Assembly (NCBI RefSeq): GCF_014647055.1
Contig: NZ_BMOL01000012.1
Span: 35,779-99,778 of the forward strand
DNA from: Deinococcus aerolatus
Lineage (GTDB): Bacteria; Deinococcota; Deinococci; Deinococcales; Deinococcaceae
Direction: 5' to 3'
DNA: 64,000 nt
The position numbers were made by a program, and so were the translations under genes. Position 1 is the stretch's first letter, and each line of letters opens with the position of its first letter. The notes beneath the pieces are model-generated. The model ran no database searches and was not told the DNA's origin. It saw only the letters and a program-made list of their open reading frames with translations. This document shows positions 45,740 to 55,239 of this stretch, in pieces.

Positions 45740-47374
45740 ATGTCCAGCCACATCAAGACCCTGCTTTCGCTTCCCCTGATTCTGACCGCCGGCCTGGGCA
45801 GCGCGGCAAACGCCCAGAACCCCAAGTCCACCTTCACCATCGTGCGTTCAACCCAGTGGGGAGCACAGAATTACAACCCCTTTGTCCCTGGCGATCAGCA
45901 CCTGCTGCCCACCAATTCGGCCATCTATGAGAGTCTGTTTTTCGTCAACTCGATCAACGGCAAGGTGACGCCGGTGCTGGGCACCAAGTACACCTGGAGC
46001 AAGGACAACAAGACCCTGACGGTCAGCACCCGCCCGAATGTTAAATGGCACGATGGCAAGGCGTTCAGCGCTGCCGACGCCGCCTTCAGCTTCAATTACC
46101 TCAAGCAGTATCCGGCGCTGGACACCAGCGGCATCTGGAAAAGCGGCCTGAGCAGTGTCAAGGCCACCAACCCCACGACGCTGGTGTTTACCTTCGCCAC
46201 GCCCAATACCCCGATCTTTCAGTACATTGCCGCCACACCAATGGTGCCCGAACACCTGTGGAAAGACGTGAAAGACCCCAGCACTTTTACCAACACCAAG
46301 CCGGTGGGCACCGGGCCGTTCGTGGCCGACAGCTACAGCCAGCAGGCCCTGCGGGTGCTGAAGAACCCCAACTACTGGATAAAGGGCCAGCCCTACGTGG
46401 ACGCGCTGGTGTGGATTGCCACCAGCACCAACGACGCGGCCCAACTCAAGCTCCTGAGCGGCGAGGCCGATTTCGGCTACGTGGGCATTTCCGACCCCAA
46501 GACTTACGCGTCCAAGAGCCCCACGGCCAGCTACTGGTGGCCCACCAACAACATCAACTTCCTGTATTTCAACACCGTCAAGGCGCCGTTTAACGATGTG
46601 GGTTTCCGCAGGGGCGTTGCCGCCGCCATTGACACCAGGGAAGTGGCCCAGAAAGCCTACGCAGGCGCGGTGGCCGCCGCCAGTCCCGCCGCCGTGTTCC
46701 CTGGCCAGCAAAAGCAGTGGCTGACGAACGCCGCCAAGTCCACCTTCGACGCCGCCGCCGCCGACAAGGCGCTGACGGCCGCCGGCTACAAGAAAGACGC
46801 CAGCGGCAACCGCCTGGGCAAGGACGGTAAGGTGCTGCCCAGCTTCAAGATCCTGGTGGGCGCGGGCTGGACGGACTTCATCACCATGGCACAGGTCATT
46901 GGCACCAACCTCAAGAAGGTGGGCATCAATACCTCAATTGACCAGCAGGCCTGGGGCAGCTACTCCGGCGGCCTCCAGACCGGCAGCTATGATATGGGGA
47001 TCAGCTGGGGCTGGGGCAACGGGTCTACGCCGTACTACACCTTCAACGCCGCCTTCAACCCAGATTTTTCCGCCCCGGTAGGCAAAACGGCCGCCAGCAA
47101 TCTGTCGCGCTACACCAACCCGGCGATCACGAAAGCCCTTGAGACCTTCAGCGCCACCAGCGACGCGGCCGCCCAGCAACAGGCCATGACCACCATCGTG
47201 TCGACGGTGATGAAGGAGCAGCCCTGGGTGCCGCTGACGGACCGCGTGAACTTTGGCCTGTTCAATACCAGCAAGTTCACCGGCTTCCCCAGCGCCGAGA
47301 ACCCCTACAACGATTCCTCGCCCGATGACACCAACGGCGCGCGGCTGCTGTACCTGAACGTCAAGCCCAAGTAA
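45740..47374 (+). CDS. family-5 extracellular solute-binding protein
   Basis: A 544-residue SBP_bac_5 protein with a signal peptide (MSSHIKTLLSLPLILTAG, cut after ANA). Recognisable segments are FTIVRSTQWGAQNYNPF, RPNVKWHDGKAFSAADAAFSF (in part) and GTGPFVADSY. The family binds peptides, but members next to GlcNAc kinases bind chitobiose and related oligosaccharides. GGAGGAAC precedes ATG 45740; the frame upstream lacks support. The neighbouring hexosaminidase, isomerase and kinase genes favour a GlcNAc-containing ligand. It is rich in Thr, Asn and aromatic residues such as SYWWPTNNINFLYF. Confidence 0.9.
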   Translation: MSSHIKTLLSLPLILTAGLGSAANAQNPKSTFTIVRSTQWGAQNYNPFVPGDQHLLPTNSAIYESLFFVNSINGKVTPVLGTKYTWSKDNKTLTVSTRPNVKWHDGKAFSAADAAFSFNYLKQYPALDTSGIWKSGLSSVKATNPTTLVFTFATPNTPIFQYIAATPMVPEHLWKDVKDPSTFTNTKPVGTGPFVADSYSQQALRVLKNPNYWIKGQPYVDALVWIATSTNDAAQLKLLSGEADFGYVGISDPKTYASKSPTASYWWPTNNINFLYFNTVKAPFNDVGFRRGVAAAIDTREVAQKAYAGAVAAASPAAVFPGQQKQWLTNAAKSTFDAAAADKALTAAGYKKDASGNRLGKDGKVLPSFKILVGAGWTDFITMAQVIGTNLKKVGINTSIDQQAWGSYSGGLQTGSYDMGISWGWGNGSTPYYTFNAAFNPDFSAPVGKTAASNLSRYTNPAITKALETFSATSDAAAQQQAMTTIVSTVMKEQPWVPLTDRVNFGLFNTSKFTGFPSAENPYNDSSPDDTNGARLLYLNVKPK

Positions 47375-47490
47375 GCGGGAAGGGGCGGGGGGTGGGCGGC
47401 GGGGCAAAGACCTGCCTGGGCCCGCGTCCCGCCCCGTCTTGAGACTGCAGGCCGAGGTTCGGCCGCTCACCCTCAACCCCAGGAGGTCTT

Positions 47491-48477
47491 GTGCGCTATC
47501 TGCTCAGAAAGCTGGGCATCTTCGTGTTTACCTTGTGGGTGGCGGCCACCCTCAACTTCGTCCTGCCGCGCCTGGTGCCGGGCGATCCGGTCAGCGTGAT
47601 GCTGGCCAAGTACCAGGGGCGCCTGGATCCGGCGGCGGTGGACGCGCTGAAGATCGCCTACGGCCTGAACGATCTGGGCAGCCCGCTGTCGCAGTACTTC
47701 AGTTATCTGGGCAATCTGGTGCGCGGAGACTTCGGGCGCTCCATCAGTCTGTTTCCCACGCCCGTGATCGACGTGGTGCGCACCGCCCTGCCGTACACGC
47801 TGGGGCTGATCGGGGTGACCACCATCATCTCGTTCGTGCTGGGCAGTGCGCTGGGTCTGTACAGCGGCTGGCGGCGTGGGGGGGCGGTGGCCGACGGCCT
47901 GACCCCGGTGGCGCTGTTCCTGAACGCCATGCCGTACTTCTGGTTCGGGCTGATCCTGCTGTACGTCTTCGCGTTCCAGCTCAAGTGGTTTCCGCTGAGC
48001 GGCGCGCTGGATCCCTTTCCCGGCGACACCTTCAGCGCGGGCTGGTGGAGTTCGCTGCTGCGGCACGCGGCGCTGCCGGTGTTCACCATTCTGGTCACCT
48101 CGGTGGGCGGCTGGCTGATCACCATGCGCAACAACGTGATCAACGTGGCGGGCGAGGACTACCTGGCCTTCGCCCGCGCCAAGGGCCTGACCGAGCGCCG
48201 CATCATCACCCGCTACGTGCTGCGCAATGCCCTGCTGCCCAGCTTCACCGCCTTCGGCATGGCGCTGGGCTTCGTGGTGGGCGGCTCGATTCTGACCGAG
48301 ATCGTCTTTTCGTATCCGGGATTGGGCTTTTACCTGTACCAGTCAGTGACCAACCTGGATTACCCGCTGATGCAGGCCATATTCTTCTTTATCGCGCTGG
48401 CGGTGCTGCTGGCCAACCTGCTGGTGGATTTCATCAACGTCATTCTCGATCCGCGCATCCGGGAGGGCCGGGCGTGA
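47491..48477 (+). CDS. oligopeptide/oligosaccharide ABC permease, DppB-like
   Basis: A 328-residue inner-membrane permease with about six hydrophobic segments. It begins RYLLRKLGIFVFTLWVAATLNFVLPRLVPGDP (in part) as DppB proteins do. The coupling loop is ARAKGLTERRIITRYVLRNALLP. GTG 47491 is preceded by AGGAGG. It ends in a GTGA overlap with the permease-ATPase fusion. Confidence 0.93.
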   Translation: MRYLLRKLGIFVFTLWVAATLNFVLPRLVPGDPVSVMLAKYQGRLDPAAVDALKIAYGLNDLGSPLSQYFSYLGNLVRGDFGRSISLFPTPVIDVVRTALPYTLGLIGVTTIISFVLGSALGLYSGWRRGGAVADGLTPVALFLNAMPYFWFGLILLYVFAFQLKWFPLSGALDPFPGDTFSAGWWSSLLRHAALPVFTILVTSVGGWLITMRNNVINVAGEDYLAFARAKGLTERRIITRYVLRNALLPSFTAFGMALGFVVGGSILTEIVFSYPGLGFYLYQSVTNLDYPLMQAIFFFIALAVLLANLLVDFINVILDPRIREGRA

Positions 48478-50447
48478 GTGGCCTGCGCCGCTTTCTGGGT
48501 CAGCCGCGCAGCGTGTTCGGGGCCGGCTTTCTGGTGCTGCTGCTGCTGGCCAGCCTGAGCGCGCCGCTGCTCACGCCCTACGATCCCCATTCGCTGGAAT
48601 TTGATCCCTTCCTTTCGCTCTCGGCGCAACACTGGCTGGGTACCACCGCGCTGGGCCAGGACATCTTCGCGCAGTTCATCTACGGCGCGCGGCTGACGCT
48701 GCTGGTGGGTGCAGTGGCTGGGCTGATCGCCACGTTGCTGAGCGTCACCTTCGGCCTGGCCGCCGCGTACCTGGGCGGCCCGGTAGATGAGACCATCAAC
48801 ACGCTGATCAACGTGTTTCTGGTGCTGCCGGGGCTGCCGCTGGTGATCGTCGCCAGCGCTTTCCTGCGCGGCGGCGGCGTGTGGCCGGTGATTCTGGTGA
48901 TCAGCTTCACCGGCTGGGCCTTTGGGGCGCGGGTGCTGCGGGCCCAGGCGTTGGCCCTGCGCGAGCGCGACTTCGTGCAGGCGGCGGTGGTCTCGGGCGA
49001 GGGTCCGGGCCGCATCATCTTCCGCGAGATGCTACCCAACATGGCGGGATTGATCGCTGCAAACTTCTTCGGCGCGGCGCTGTACGCCGTGCTGAGCGAG
49101 GCGGCCCTGTCGTTTATCGGCGTGGGCGACGTGTCGCTGGTCACCTGGGGCACCATGCTGTACTGGGCGCAGGCCAAGGGCGCGCTGCTGCAGGGCGCGT
49201 GGTGGTGGGTGGCGATGCCGGGGCTGGGCATCGCGCTGCTGGGCACGTCGTTTGCGCTGCTGAATTTCGCCATTGACGAGATCAGCAACCCCCGGCTGGG
49301 GGGGGGCAAATTCAGGTTGCCGTCCCTCAGGCGGCCCGCCCAGGCCGTGGCCGAGGGCAACCCCGACGCCCTGCTGAGCATCCGCGAGCTGAACGTGGGC
49401 TACCTGACCCCTGGCCCCACGGTGCGCGCGGTGCGGGACGTGTCGCTGGACGTGCAGCCGGGCGAGCTGCTGGGGCTGGCGGGGGAATCCGGCTGCGGCA
49501 AGAGCACACTGGCCTTCGCGGTCACGCGACTGCTCGATCCTCCCGGCGCGGTGCTGGGCGGCTCGGTGCGGCTGGCCGAACATGACCTGCTGGCACTGTC
49601 CCCCGAGGAACTGCGGCGGGTGCGCTGGAAGGAGTTCAGCATGGTATTTCAGGCGTCCATGAACGTGCTGAACCCGGTGCTGAAAATCCGCGAGCAGGTC
49701 TACGACGCCATGCAGGCCCACGGCGTGACCGACAAGGCGAAGCTGGACGCCCGCTCCCGCGACTTGTTCGATCTGGTGGGCATTCAGGCCTCGTACCTGG
49801 ACACCTACCCGCACCAGCTGTCCGGCGGCATGAAGCAGCGCGTGGTGATCGCCATCGCGCTGGCGCTGGAACCGAAACTGATCGTGATGGACGAGCCGAC
49901 AACGGCGCTGGACGTGGTGGTGCAGCGCCAGATTCTGCAGGAGATCAACGACGTGCGCCGCCGCCTGGGCATCAGCGTCATCTTCATCACGCATGACCTG
50001 TCGCTGCTCGTCGAGATGAGTGACCGGGTGGCGATCATGTACGCCGGTGAGGTGGTGGAGCTGGCCCCCGCGCACCAGCTGTACGCGCACCCGGCGCACC
50101 CCTACACCCAGCAACTAATGAACTCATTCCCGCCGATGACCGGCCCCCGGGTGCGCCGCAGCGGCATTCCCGGCAAGCCGCCGTCCCTGAGCGCCGACAT
50201 CGTCGGCTGCCCCTTCTTCGAACGCTGCTTCACCCGAATGCCTGGCGTGTGCGACGTCAAACCGCTGCAGACCTTTCCGGTGGCCGAGGGGCAGACGGCG
50301 GCCTGCTTCCTGTACGATCCCACCGTTTCCGCCGCGCTCAAGGACCATGCCGTGCGTGACAGTGCACTTGCTGCCGCAGATCTCAAAGGCACAGATCTCC
50401 AAGGGGAGGTGAGCCGTGAGCCAGCCCGCAGCGTCAATCCCAATTAA
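48474..50447 (+). CDS. DppC-like permease fused to DppD-like ATPase
   Basis: A 657-residue single polypeptide. Residues 1-285 are a DppC-type permease (LLLLASLSAPLLTPYDPHS; coupling loop QAAVVSGEGPGRIIFREMLPN). Residues 300-620 are a complete ATPase with Walker A GESGCGKST, signature LSGGMKQR, Walker B LIVMDEPTTALD, and FITHDLSLL; a C-terminal extension with cysteines CPFFERC is typical of Opp ATPases. No stop or start separates the two parts. GTG 48474 overlaps the previous stop. Most relatives encode these as two genes. Confidence 0.93.
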   Translation: MSGLRRFLGQPRSVFGAGFLVLLLLASLSAPLLTPYDPHSLEFDPFLSLSAQHWLGTTALGQDIFAQFIYGARLTLLVGAVAGLIATLLSVTFGLAAAYLGGPVDETINTLINVFLVLPGLPLVIVASAFLRGGGVWPVILVISFTGWAFGARVLRAQALALRERDFVQAAVVSGEGPGRIIFREMLPNMAGLIAANFFGAALYAVLSEAALSFIGVGDVSLVTWGTMLYWAQAKGALLQGAWWWVAMPGLGIALLGTSFALLNFAIDEISNPRLGGGKFRLPSLRRPAQAVAEGNPDALLSIRELNVGYLTPGPTVRAVRDVSLDVQPGELLGLAGESGCGKSTLAFAVTRLLDPPGAVLGGSVRLAEHDLLALSPEELRRVRWKEFSMVFQASMNVLNPVLKIREQVYDAMQAHGVTDKAKLDARSRDLFDLVGIQASYLDTYPHQLSGGMKQRVVIAIALALEPKLIVMDEPTTALDVVVQRQILQEINDVRRRLGISVIFITHDLSLLVEMSDRVAIMYAGEVVELAPAHQLYAHPAHPYTQQLMNSFPPMTGPRVRRSGIPGKPPSLSADIVGCPFFERCFTRMPGVCDVKPLQTFPVAEGQTAACFLYDPTVSAALKDHAVRDSALAAADLKGTDLQGEVSREPARSVNPN

Positions 50448-51465
50448 CCCCGCCGCACCTCCAGACGGGTTGCCCAACACGCTGGACATCGTCAACCTCC
50501 GCAAGGTCTTTGGGGCGCGGGGCCGGGCGGGCGGCGTGGTGGCCGTCAATGACGTGAGCTTCTCCATCGCCCGCGGCGAGGTGCTGGGGCTGGTGGGCGA
50601 GTCGGGCAGCGGCAAGAGCACGATTGCCCGCCTGATCGCCCGCCTGCACACGCCCACCGCCGGTGAGATCCTTCTGAACGGCCAGCCGGTGCCGCGCCGC
50701 CTGGGCGGACGGGCGCTGAAACGTCTGCGCAAGAACGTCCAGATGATCTTTCAAGACCCGTATGCCAGCCTCAACCCGGTGCATCCAGTGGCCTACACGC
50801 TGAAACGCCCCCTCCAGATTCACGGTCTGGCGCGCGGCGGCACGCAGGCAGAGGTGGACTCGCTGCTGGAACGCGTGGGCCTGTCGCCTGCCAGCACCTA
50901 CGCGGGCAAACGCTCCTTCGAACTGTCGGGGGGCCAGCGCCAGCGTGTCGGCATCGCCCGCGCCCTGGCGGCCCGCCCCGAGCTGATTCTGGCCGACGAG
51001 CCGACGTCGGCGCTGGACGTCTCGATCCGCCTGGACGTGATGAACCTGATGCTGGACCTCAGGGATCAGGAGGGCCTGAGCATGCTGTTCATCACACACG
51101 ATCTGGCCGGGGCGCGCTACATGAGTGACCGGGTGGCCGTGCTGTACGCCGGAACGCTGGTGGAACTCGGCCCCGCCGTGGAGGTGATTGACCGTCCACA
51201 GCACCCGTATACCCAGCTGCTGAAAAGTGCGGCCCCCAAACCCGACGCAGGTCTGGTGCCCGAAACCATCGAGGCGCGCGGCGAGGTGCCGGACCTGACG
51301 ACCCTGCCCCCTGGCTGCCCCTTCGAGCCACGCTGCCCCCACGCCATGCCCGAATGCCGGGACGGCCTGCCGAAGATGTACGACGTGGGTCACGGGCACA
51401 CCGCACGCTGCATCCTGCACGATCCAGCGATCAGGGCACGGAACCAGGGGCTGGTGACCGTATGA
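50416..51465 (+). CDS. oligopeptide/oligosaccharide ABC ATPase, DppF-like
   Basis: A 349-residue ATPase partner of the fused protein. Walker A is GESGSGKST, the Q-loop MIFQDPYASLNP, the signature LSGGQRQR, Walker B LILADEPTSALDV, and the switch FITHDLAGARYM. A C-terminal cysteine motif (CPFEPRCPHAMPEC) is present. The start is GTG 50416 with GGGGAGGTGA upstream, inside the end of the preceding gene by 32 bases. Together with the binding protein, DppB-like permease and the fusion it makes a complete transporter. Confidence 0.94.
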   Translation: MSQPAASIPINPAAPPDGLPNTLDIVNLRKVFGARGRAGGVVAVNDVSFSIARGEVLGLVGESGSGKSTIARLIARLHTPTAGEILLNGQPVPRRLGGRALKRLRKNVQMIFQDPYASLNPVHPVAYTLKRPLQIHGLARGGTQAEVDSLLERVGLSPASTYAGKRSFELSGGQRQRVGIARALAARPELILADEPTSALDVSIRLDVMNLMLDLRDQEGLSMLFITHDLAGARYMSDRVAVLYAGTLVELGPAVEVIDRPQHPYTQLLKSAAPKPDAGLVPETIEARGEVPDLTTLPPGCPFEPRCPHAMPECRDGLPKMYDVGHGHTARCILHDPAIRARNQGLVTV

Positions 51466-51503
51466 ACGGCAAGATGCCCATGGTTCCAGAGGGAAACTGA
51501 CTC

Positions 51504-52222
51504 ATGCGTGTTGCGACTGTGGAACAGCTTCTGGATGTGCTCGACGGCCTGTTTGCTGACGGCCCGGATTTGACCAGACGCCAGGCCATCGATCCCTGGG
51601 AACAGATTTTTACCCGCCCCGATCATCCCTTCAACTCCGACTTGCCGGATGTCAATCTGCTGGACTGGCGTGAGGCTGGCCTGCTGCCCGGCGGTGAGGG
51701 CCTGACAGCAATGGACATCGGCTGCGGACTGGGGCGCAATACCCGCTGGCTGGCCCGTCAGGGTGACCGGGCGACAGGCGTGGACATTTCGGCTTTTGCC
51801 AATACTCAGGCCAGAAACCGCACCGCCGAAACCGACGCAACGTTTCTCGAAAGCGACTTTCTCCGTGAAGCTGTCCCACGCGGCCCATTCGATCTCGTCT
51901 ACGATTCCGGTTGCTTCCACCACCTCCCGCCGCACCGCGGGTTGTCGTGCCTCTGGGCGCTGAGGGCCTGCCTGAAACCCGGCGGCCTGTTCGGCATCTG
52001 CACCTTTGCGGCGGGAAAGATGGGCAGCGACGCGGATGATCTGACGTTGTTCAAGCAGAGCAGACTCGCAGAAGGGCTTGGGTACGGCGCAGATGAGCTG
52101 AAAGCCATTTTTCCGATCTGGAAGTGCTGGAGAGTCGCCCGTTGCGCCCACTTCAAAGTTCGGCCGAACCCGCCTTCACGATGGATTTTCTCAGCGCCTC
52201 TCTGTTTCGCCGCCCACAGTAG
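51504..52222 (+). pseudogene. class I SAM methyltransferase, frameshifted near its end
   Basis: The frame from ATG 51504 encodes a Rossmann methyltransferase with MDIGCGLGRNTRWLA (SAM site), VDISAFANTQA and DLVYDSGCFHHLPPHR. After IFPIW at 52107-52121 the frame goes wrong and runs to 52265, past the start of the next gene. Restoring one base there gives EVLESRPLRPLQSSAEPAF and SLFRRPQ ending at TAG 52220-52222, as expected for this family. So one G seems to be missing at 52121/52122. It is either a recent mutation or a sequencing error. Its link to the sugar operon is only positional. Confidence 0.75.
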
Positions 52223-52251
52223 CGGCTTTTCAATCTCACAAGGACGTCCAT

Positions 52252-53535
52252 ATGGCCCAGGTTAAACTCGCCTACATCGGCGGCGGCAGCACGCGCGCGC
52301 CCGGCACCGTCGCCTCGTTCATTCGTCAGGCGGCCAATTTCGCGGGTTCGGAAATTGTCCTGCACGATCTGGACGAGGACAGGCTCGATCTGGTGTGTCG
52401 CCTGGCCCGCAAGATGGCCGGGGCTCAGGGCGCGGACCTCAAAATCAGGGCCACCACCGACAGACGGGCCGCGCTGGACGGCTGCGACGGCGTGCTGTCC
52501 AGCTACCGGCCCGGCGGCTTCGAGGCCAGGGCGCAGGACGAGCGTATTCCGCTGTCCCATGGTGCCATCGGGCAGGAGACGCAGGGCGCGGGCGGCTTCT
52601 TCATGGCGCTGCGGGCCATCCACGTGGCGCGCGGTCTGGTGGAGGACATGGAGGCCGTCTGCCCCGGCGCCACCCTGTTCAACTACACCAATCCCGTGAA
52701 CATCGTGGCGCAGGCGGTGGCCGATCACTCGCCGATCAACGTCGTTTCTCTCTGTGAGGGGCCGATTGTGTTTCCCGGCGAACTTGCGGAACTCTCAGGC
52801 CTTGATCCGAAGAAAGTGCGCGCCGTGATGCTGGGCCTCAACCACGCCTGCTGGAGTGTGGAGGCCGAATACGGCGGTCAGCCCTTGCTCCCGATACTGG
52901 CGCAGAAGCTGGAAGAGGGCATTGCGGACGACTGGACGCGGCGCTGGGCAGAACTGGCGGTGACGATGAACAGCCTGCCCGCCTCGTACATGAAGTACTA
53001 CCACTTCGAGCGTGAGATGCTGGCCGAGCTGAGGGCCAGACCCACCACCCGCGCGCAGGACATCCTGGCCGATGTGCCGAGGTACTGGCAGCACTACCGT
53101 GAGCAGCTGGACGCCCCGAACCCCACGCTGGTACCGGAGCTGTCGCGTGGCGGCATCTTCGAGCTGGAGGTGGCGGTGGACGTGATGGACGCCGTGTTCA
53201 ATAACAGGAATGAAATCTGGCCGACCAACGTGGTGAACGGCGGCGCCATCGCTGACTTTCCCGACTCGCAGGTGGTGGAGGTGCCGTGTCTGGTCAACCG
53301 CCAGGGTGTGCGGCCCATCTCCGGGTACCGGGTGCCGAAGCCGGTGCGCGGGCTGCTCAAGGCGCTGGGTGAATACCAGCAGCTGGCCGCCGACGCTGCC
53401 TGGAACGGCACACGCAGGCAGGCGGTCCAGGCGCTGACGGGCAATCCGCTGGTGCGGACGCTGCCGCTGGCGCAGACGCTGTACGAGCAGCTGGCCCGCG
53501 CACACTTCCAGCATCTGCCGGAGCGGCTGTGGTGA
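52252..53535 (+). CDS. GH4-family NAD-dependent glycosidase, atypical metal motif
   Basis: A 427-residue GH4-type enzyme. These enzymes oxidise C3 of the sugar with NAD and need a divalent metal. It has the NAD site YIGGGSTRAPG, LFNYTNPVNIVAQ and the metal-binding His in GLNHACW. The metal-binding Cys is in LCEGPIVFP, so its signature is CEGP; the known GH4 groups I recall have CNVP, CHSV, CHE or CDMP here. AAGGA precedes the ATG. It is coupled to a NagB-like isomerase and a BadF-type kinase. Because import is by ABC transport, the substrate is probably not phosphorylated on entry. Specificity is unknown. Confidence 0.88.
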   Translation: MAQVKLAYIGGGSTRAPGTVASFIRQAANFAGSEIVLHDLDEDRLDLVCRLARKMAGAQGADLKIRATTDRRAALDGCDGVLSSYRPGGFEARAQDERIPLSHGAIGQETQGAGGFFMALRAIHVARGLVEDMEAVCPGATLFNYTNPVNIVAQAVADHSPINVVSLCEGPIVFPGELAELSGLDPKKVRAVMLGLNHACWSVEAEYGGQPLLPILAQKLEEGIADDWTRRWAELAVTMNSLPASYMKYYHFEREMLAELRARPTTRAQDILADVPRYWQHYREQLDAPNPTLVPELSRGGIFELEVAVDVMDAVFNNRNEIWPTNVVNGGAIADFPDSQVVEVPCLVNRQGVRPISGYRVPKPVRGLLKALGEYQQLAADAAWNGTRRQAVQALTGNPLVRTLPLAQTLYEQLARAHFQHLPERLW

Positions 53536-54224
53536 GGGACGCAGCGCTGAATATTCAGCCGAATCCAGAACAGCTTGCCCAGGCGGCTGCCGATTTCATC
53601 TCGGCCCAGGTCAGGGTAAAACCTGAGCTGAACATTCTGGTGGCAACCGGCCACACGCCCATGGCCACCTACGCCGAACTGGCGCGGCGGGCGGAGGCGG
53701 GCGAGGTGGATTTCAGCCGCGCCACCGCCGTGCAGCTCGACGAGTACCTGGGCATTGATGACGACGATCCGCGCAGCCTGTGGGGCTGGATGCGTCGCTC
53801 GTTCGTGGAGCCGCTGCGCCTCACGCGCACCGTGCGGCTGGAGTCCCCGGCGCAGTTCGGGACAGCCCTGGCGCGGCTCGGCGGCCTCGATCTGGCGGTG
53901 CTGGGGCTGGGGCCCAACGGACACCTGGGCTTCAACGAGCCGCCGAGTCTGCCGGACGCGCCGACGCGCACGCTGGCGCTGACGCCAGCAAGCCTGGAAA
54001 GCAACCGCGCGTACTGGGGGGAGCTGGCGGTGCCGGAAGGGGCCATCACGGCGGGGATGGACGTGATTCTGGCGGCGCGTCAGACCCTGCTGCTGGTGGG
54101 CGGGACGCACAAGCGCGCCGTCCTGCACGCCGCGCTCAAGGGGCCGGAAACGCCGGAGGTTCCTGCATCGTTCCTGCGGCGCACGGCCCTGACCGTGATC
54201 GCGGACGAGGCCGCCTGGGCGTGA
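53529..54224 (+). CDS. glucosamine-6-phosphate deaminase-like isomerase
   Basis: A 231-residue NagB-type protein. It shows ATGHTPMATY in the phosphate-binding loop (family usual ATGGTP), AVQLDEYLG with the proton-abstracting Asp, GLGPNGHLGFNEP with the catalytic His and Glu, and AITAGMDVILAARQ. It would convert GlcN6P to fructose-6-P and ammonia, but the GGTP-to-GHTP change means a related sugar phosphate is possible. Tandem GTGs at 53529 and 53532 could both start translation; they overlap the GH4 stop. Its TGA overlaps the kinase GTG. Confidence 0.86.
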   Translation: MVRDAALNIQPNPEQLAQAAADFISAQVRVKPELNILVATGHTPMATYAELARRAEAGEVDFSRATAVQLDEYLGIDDDDPRSLWGWMRRSFVEPLRLTRTVRLESPAQFGTALARLGGLDLAVLGLGPNGHLGFNEPPSLPDAPTRTLALTPASLESNRAYWGELAVPEGAITAGMDVILAARQTLLLVGGTHKRAVLHAALKGPETPEVPASFLRRTALTVIADEAAWA

Positions 54225-55201
54225 GTGGGCTGGTGCTGGGCATCGACGCGGGAAACACCAAGACCATCGCGCTGATCGCCGACACTTCAGGCACGGTGCT
54301 GGGCTGGGGCCGCGCCGGGCGCAGCAACATCTACGTGCAGCGCGTCCGCGCCCTGGCGGCGCTGGACACGGCCGCCACGCGGGCCAGGGCCAGTGCGAGG
54401 CTGGACAGCCGGCCATTTGCCGCCCTGACCCTCAGCGCTGCCGGGGCCGACTGGCCCGAGGACTTTGACATGCTGAAGACCGAGCTGCGCCGCCGGAACT
54501 GGGCCGGTCAGGTGTCGGTGGTCAACGACGCGGTGGGGGCGCTGCGGGCCGGCTCGCTGGCGGGGCGGGGGGTCACGGTGGTCTGCGGCACCAGCGCGGG
54601 CATCGCGGCCTGTTCGCCCGGCGGCGTGGTGTGGCACACCAGCTACTGGCAGGAGCCGGAGGGGGCCACCCAACTGGCCGAACACGCCCTGCGTGCCGTC
54701 TACCGCGCCGATCTGGGCATTGATCCGCCCACCAAGCTGACCGCACCGGTGCTGGCCTATTTTGGCTGCCCCGACGTGGAGGCGCTGCTGCACTCGTTCA
54801 CCCGCCGGGGCCGCCGCCCGCCGTCCCACCTGGGTCGCCTGGCCCGCGTTTTGCTCGATCAGGCGGACGCGGGTGACCCTGCCAGCCTCCGCATCGTGCG
54901 GGAGCACGGCGCGTCGCTGGGCGACTACGCGCTGGCCGCTGCCCGCAAGGTAAGGCTGGACGGGACTTACCTGCTGACCACTTCCGGCGGGGTAATGCGC
55001 CACCGATCGCCCATCTTGCGTGAGGCCCTGCTGGCGCGGGTGCGCCGGGAGCATCCGCAGGTCCGCTGGCAGGCCAGCCACCATGAGCCCGTGTTCGGCG
55101 CGGTGCTGCTGGCGCTGGAGGCCGCGGGCGTGCCGGTAGACGAGCAGGTGTTTCGTCGGCTGGAGCAAACCTGCCCCGACGAGGCGCTGTTCTTGACCTG
55201 A
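54221..55201 (+). CDS. BadF/BadG-type N-acetylglucosamine kinase-like protein
   Basis: A 326-residue ASKHA-fold kinase. Phosphate 1 motif is GIDAGNTKTIALI, phosphate 2 VVNDAVGALRAG, and the ATP region CGTSAGIAACS. The family includes GlcNAc kinases and activating ATPases; the sugar-kinase role is supported by its fixed position behind a NagB-like gene and next to oligosaccharide import. The start is GTG 54221, overlapping the previous TGA (GTGA). No cysteine pair for an iron-sulfur cluster is present, which argues against an activase. Confidence 0.85.
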   Translation: MSGLVLGIDAGNTKTIALIADTSGTVLGWGRAGRSNIYVQRVRALAALDTAATRARASARLDSRPFAALTLSAAGADWPEDFDMLKTELRRRNWAGQVSVVNDAVGALRAGSLAGRGVTVVCGTSAGIAACSPGGVVWHTSYWQEPEGATQLAEHALRAVYRADLGIDPPTKLTAPVLAYFGCPDVEALLHSFTRRGRRPPSHLGRLARVLLDQADAGDPASLRIVREHGASLGDYALAAARKVRLDGTYLLTTSGGVMRHRSPILREALLARVRREHPQVRWQASHHEPVFGAVLLALEAAGVPVDEQVFRRLEQTCPDEALFLT

Positions 55202-55239
55202 CGTGTGTTCGTGACCTTACGCGGGCGCGTCCGCATCGT

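Noticed and set aside
47439..48473. Upstream part of the long frame leading into the permease-ATPase fusion
   Set aside because: It overlaps the DppB-like gene in another frame; GTG 48474 with an SD site is the real start.
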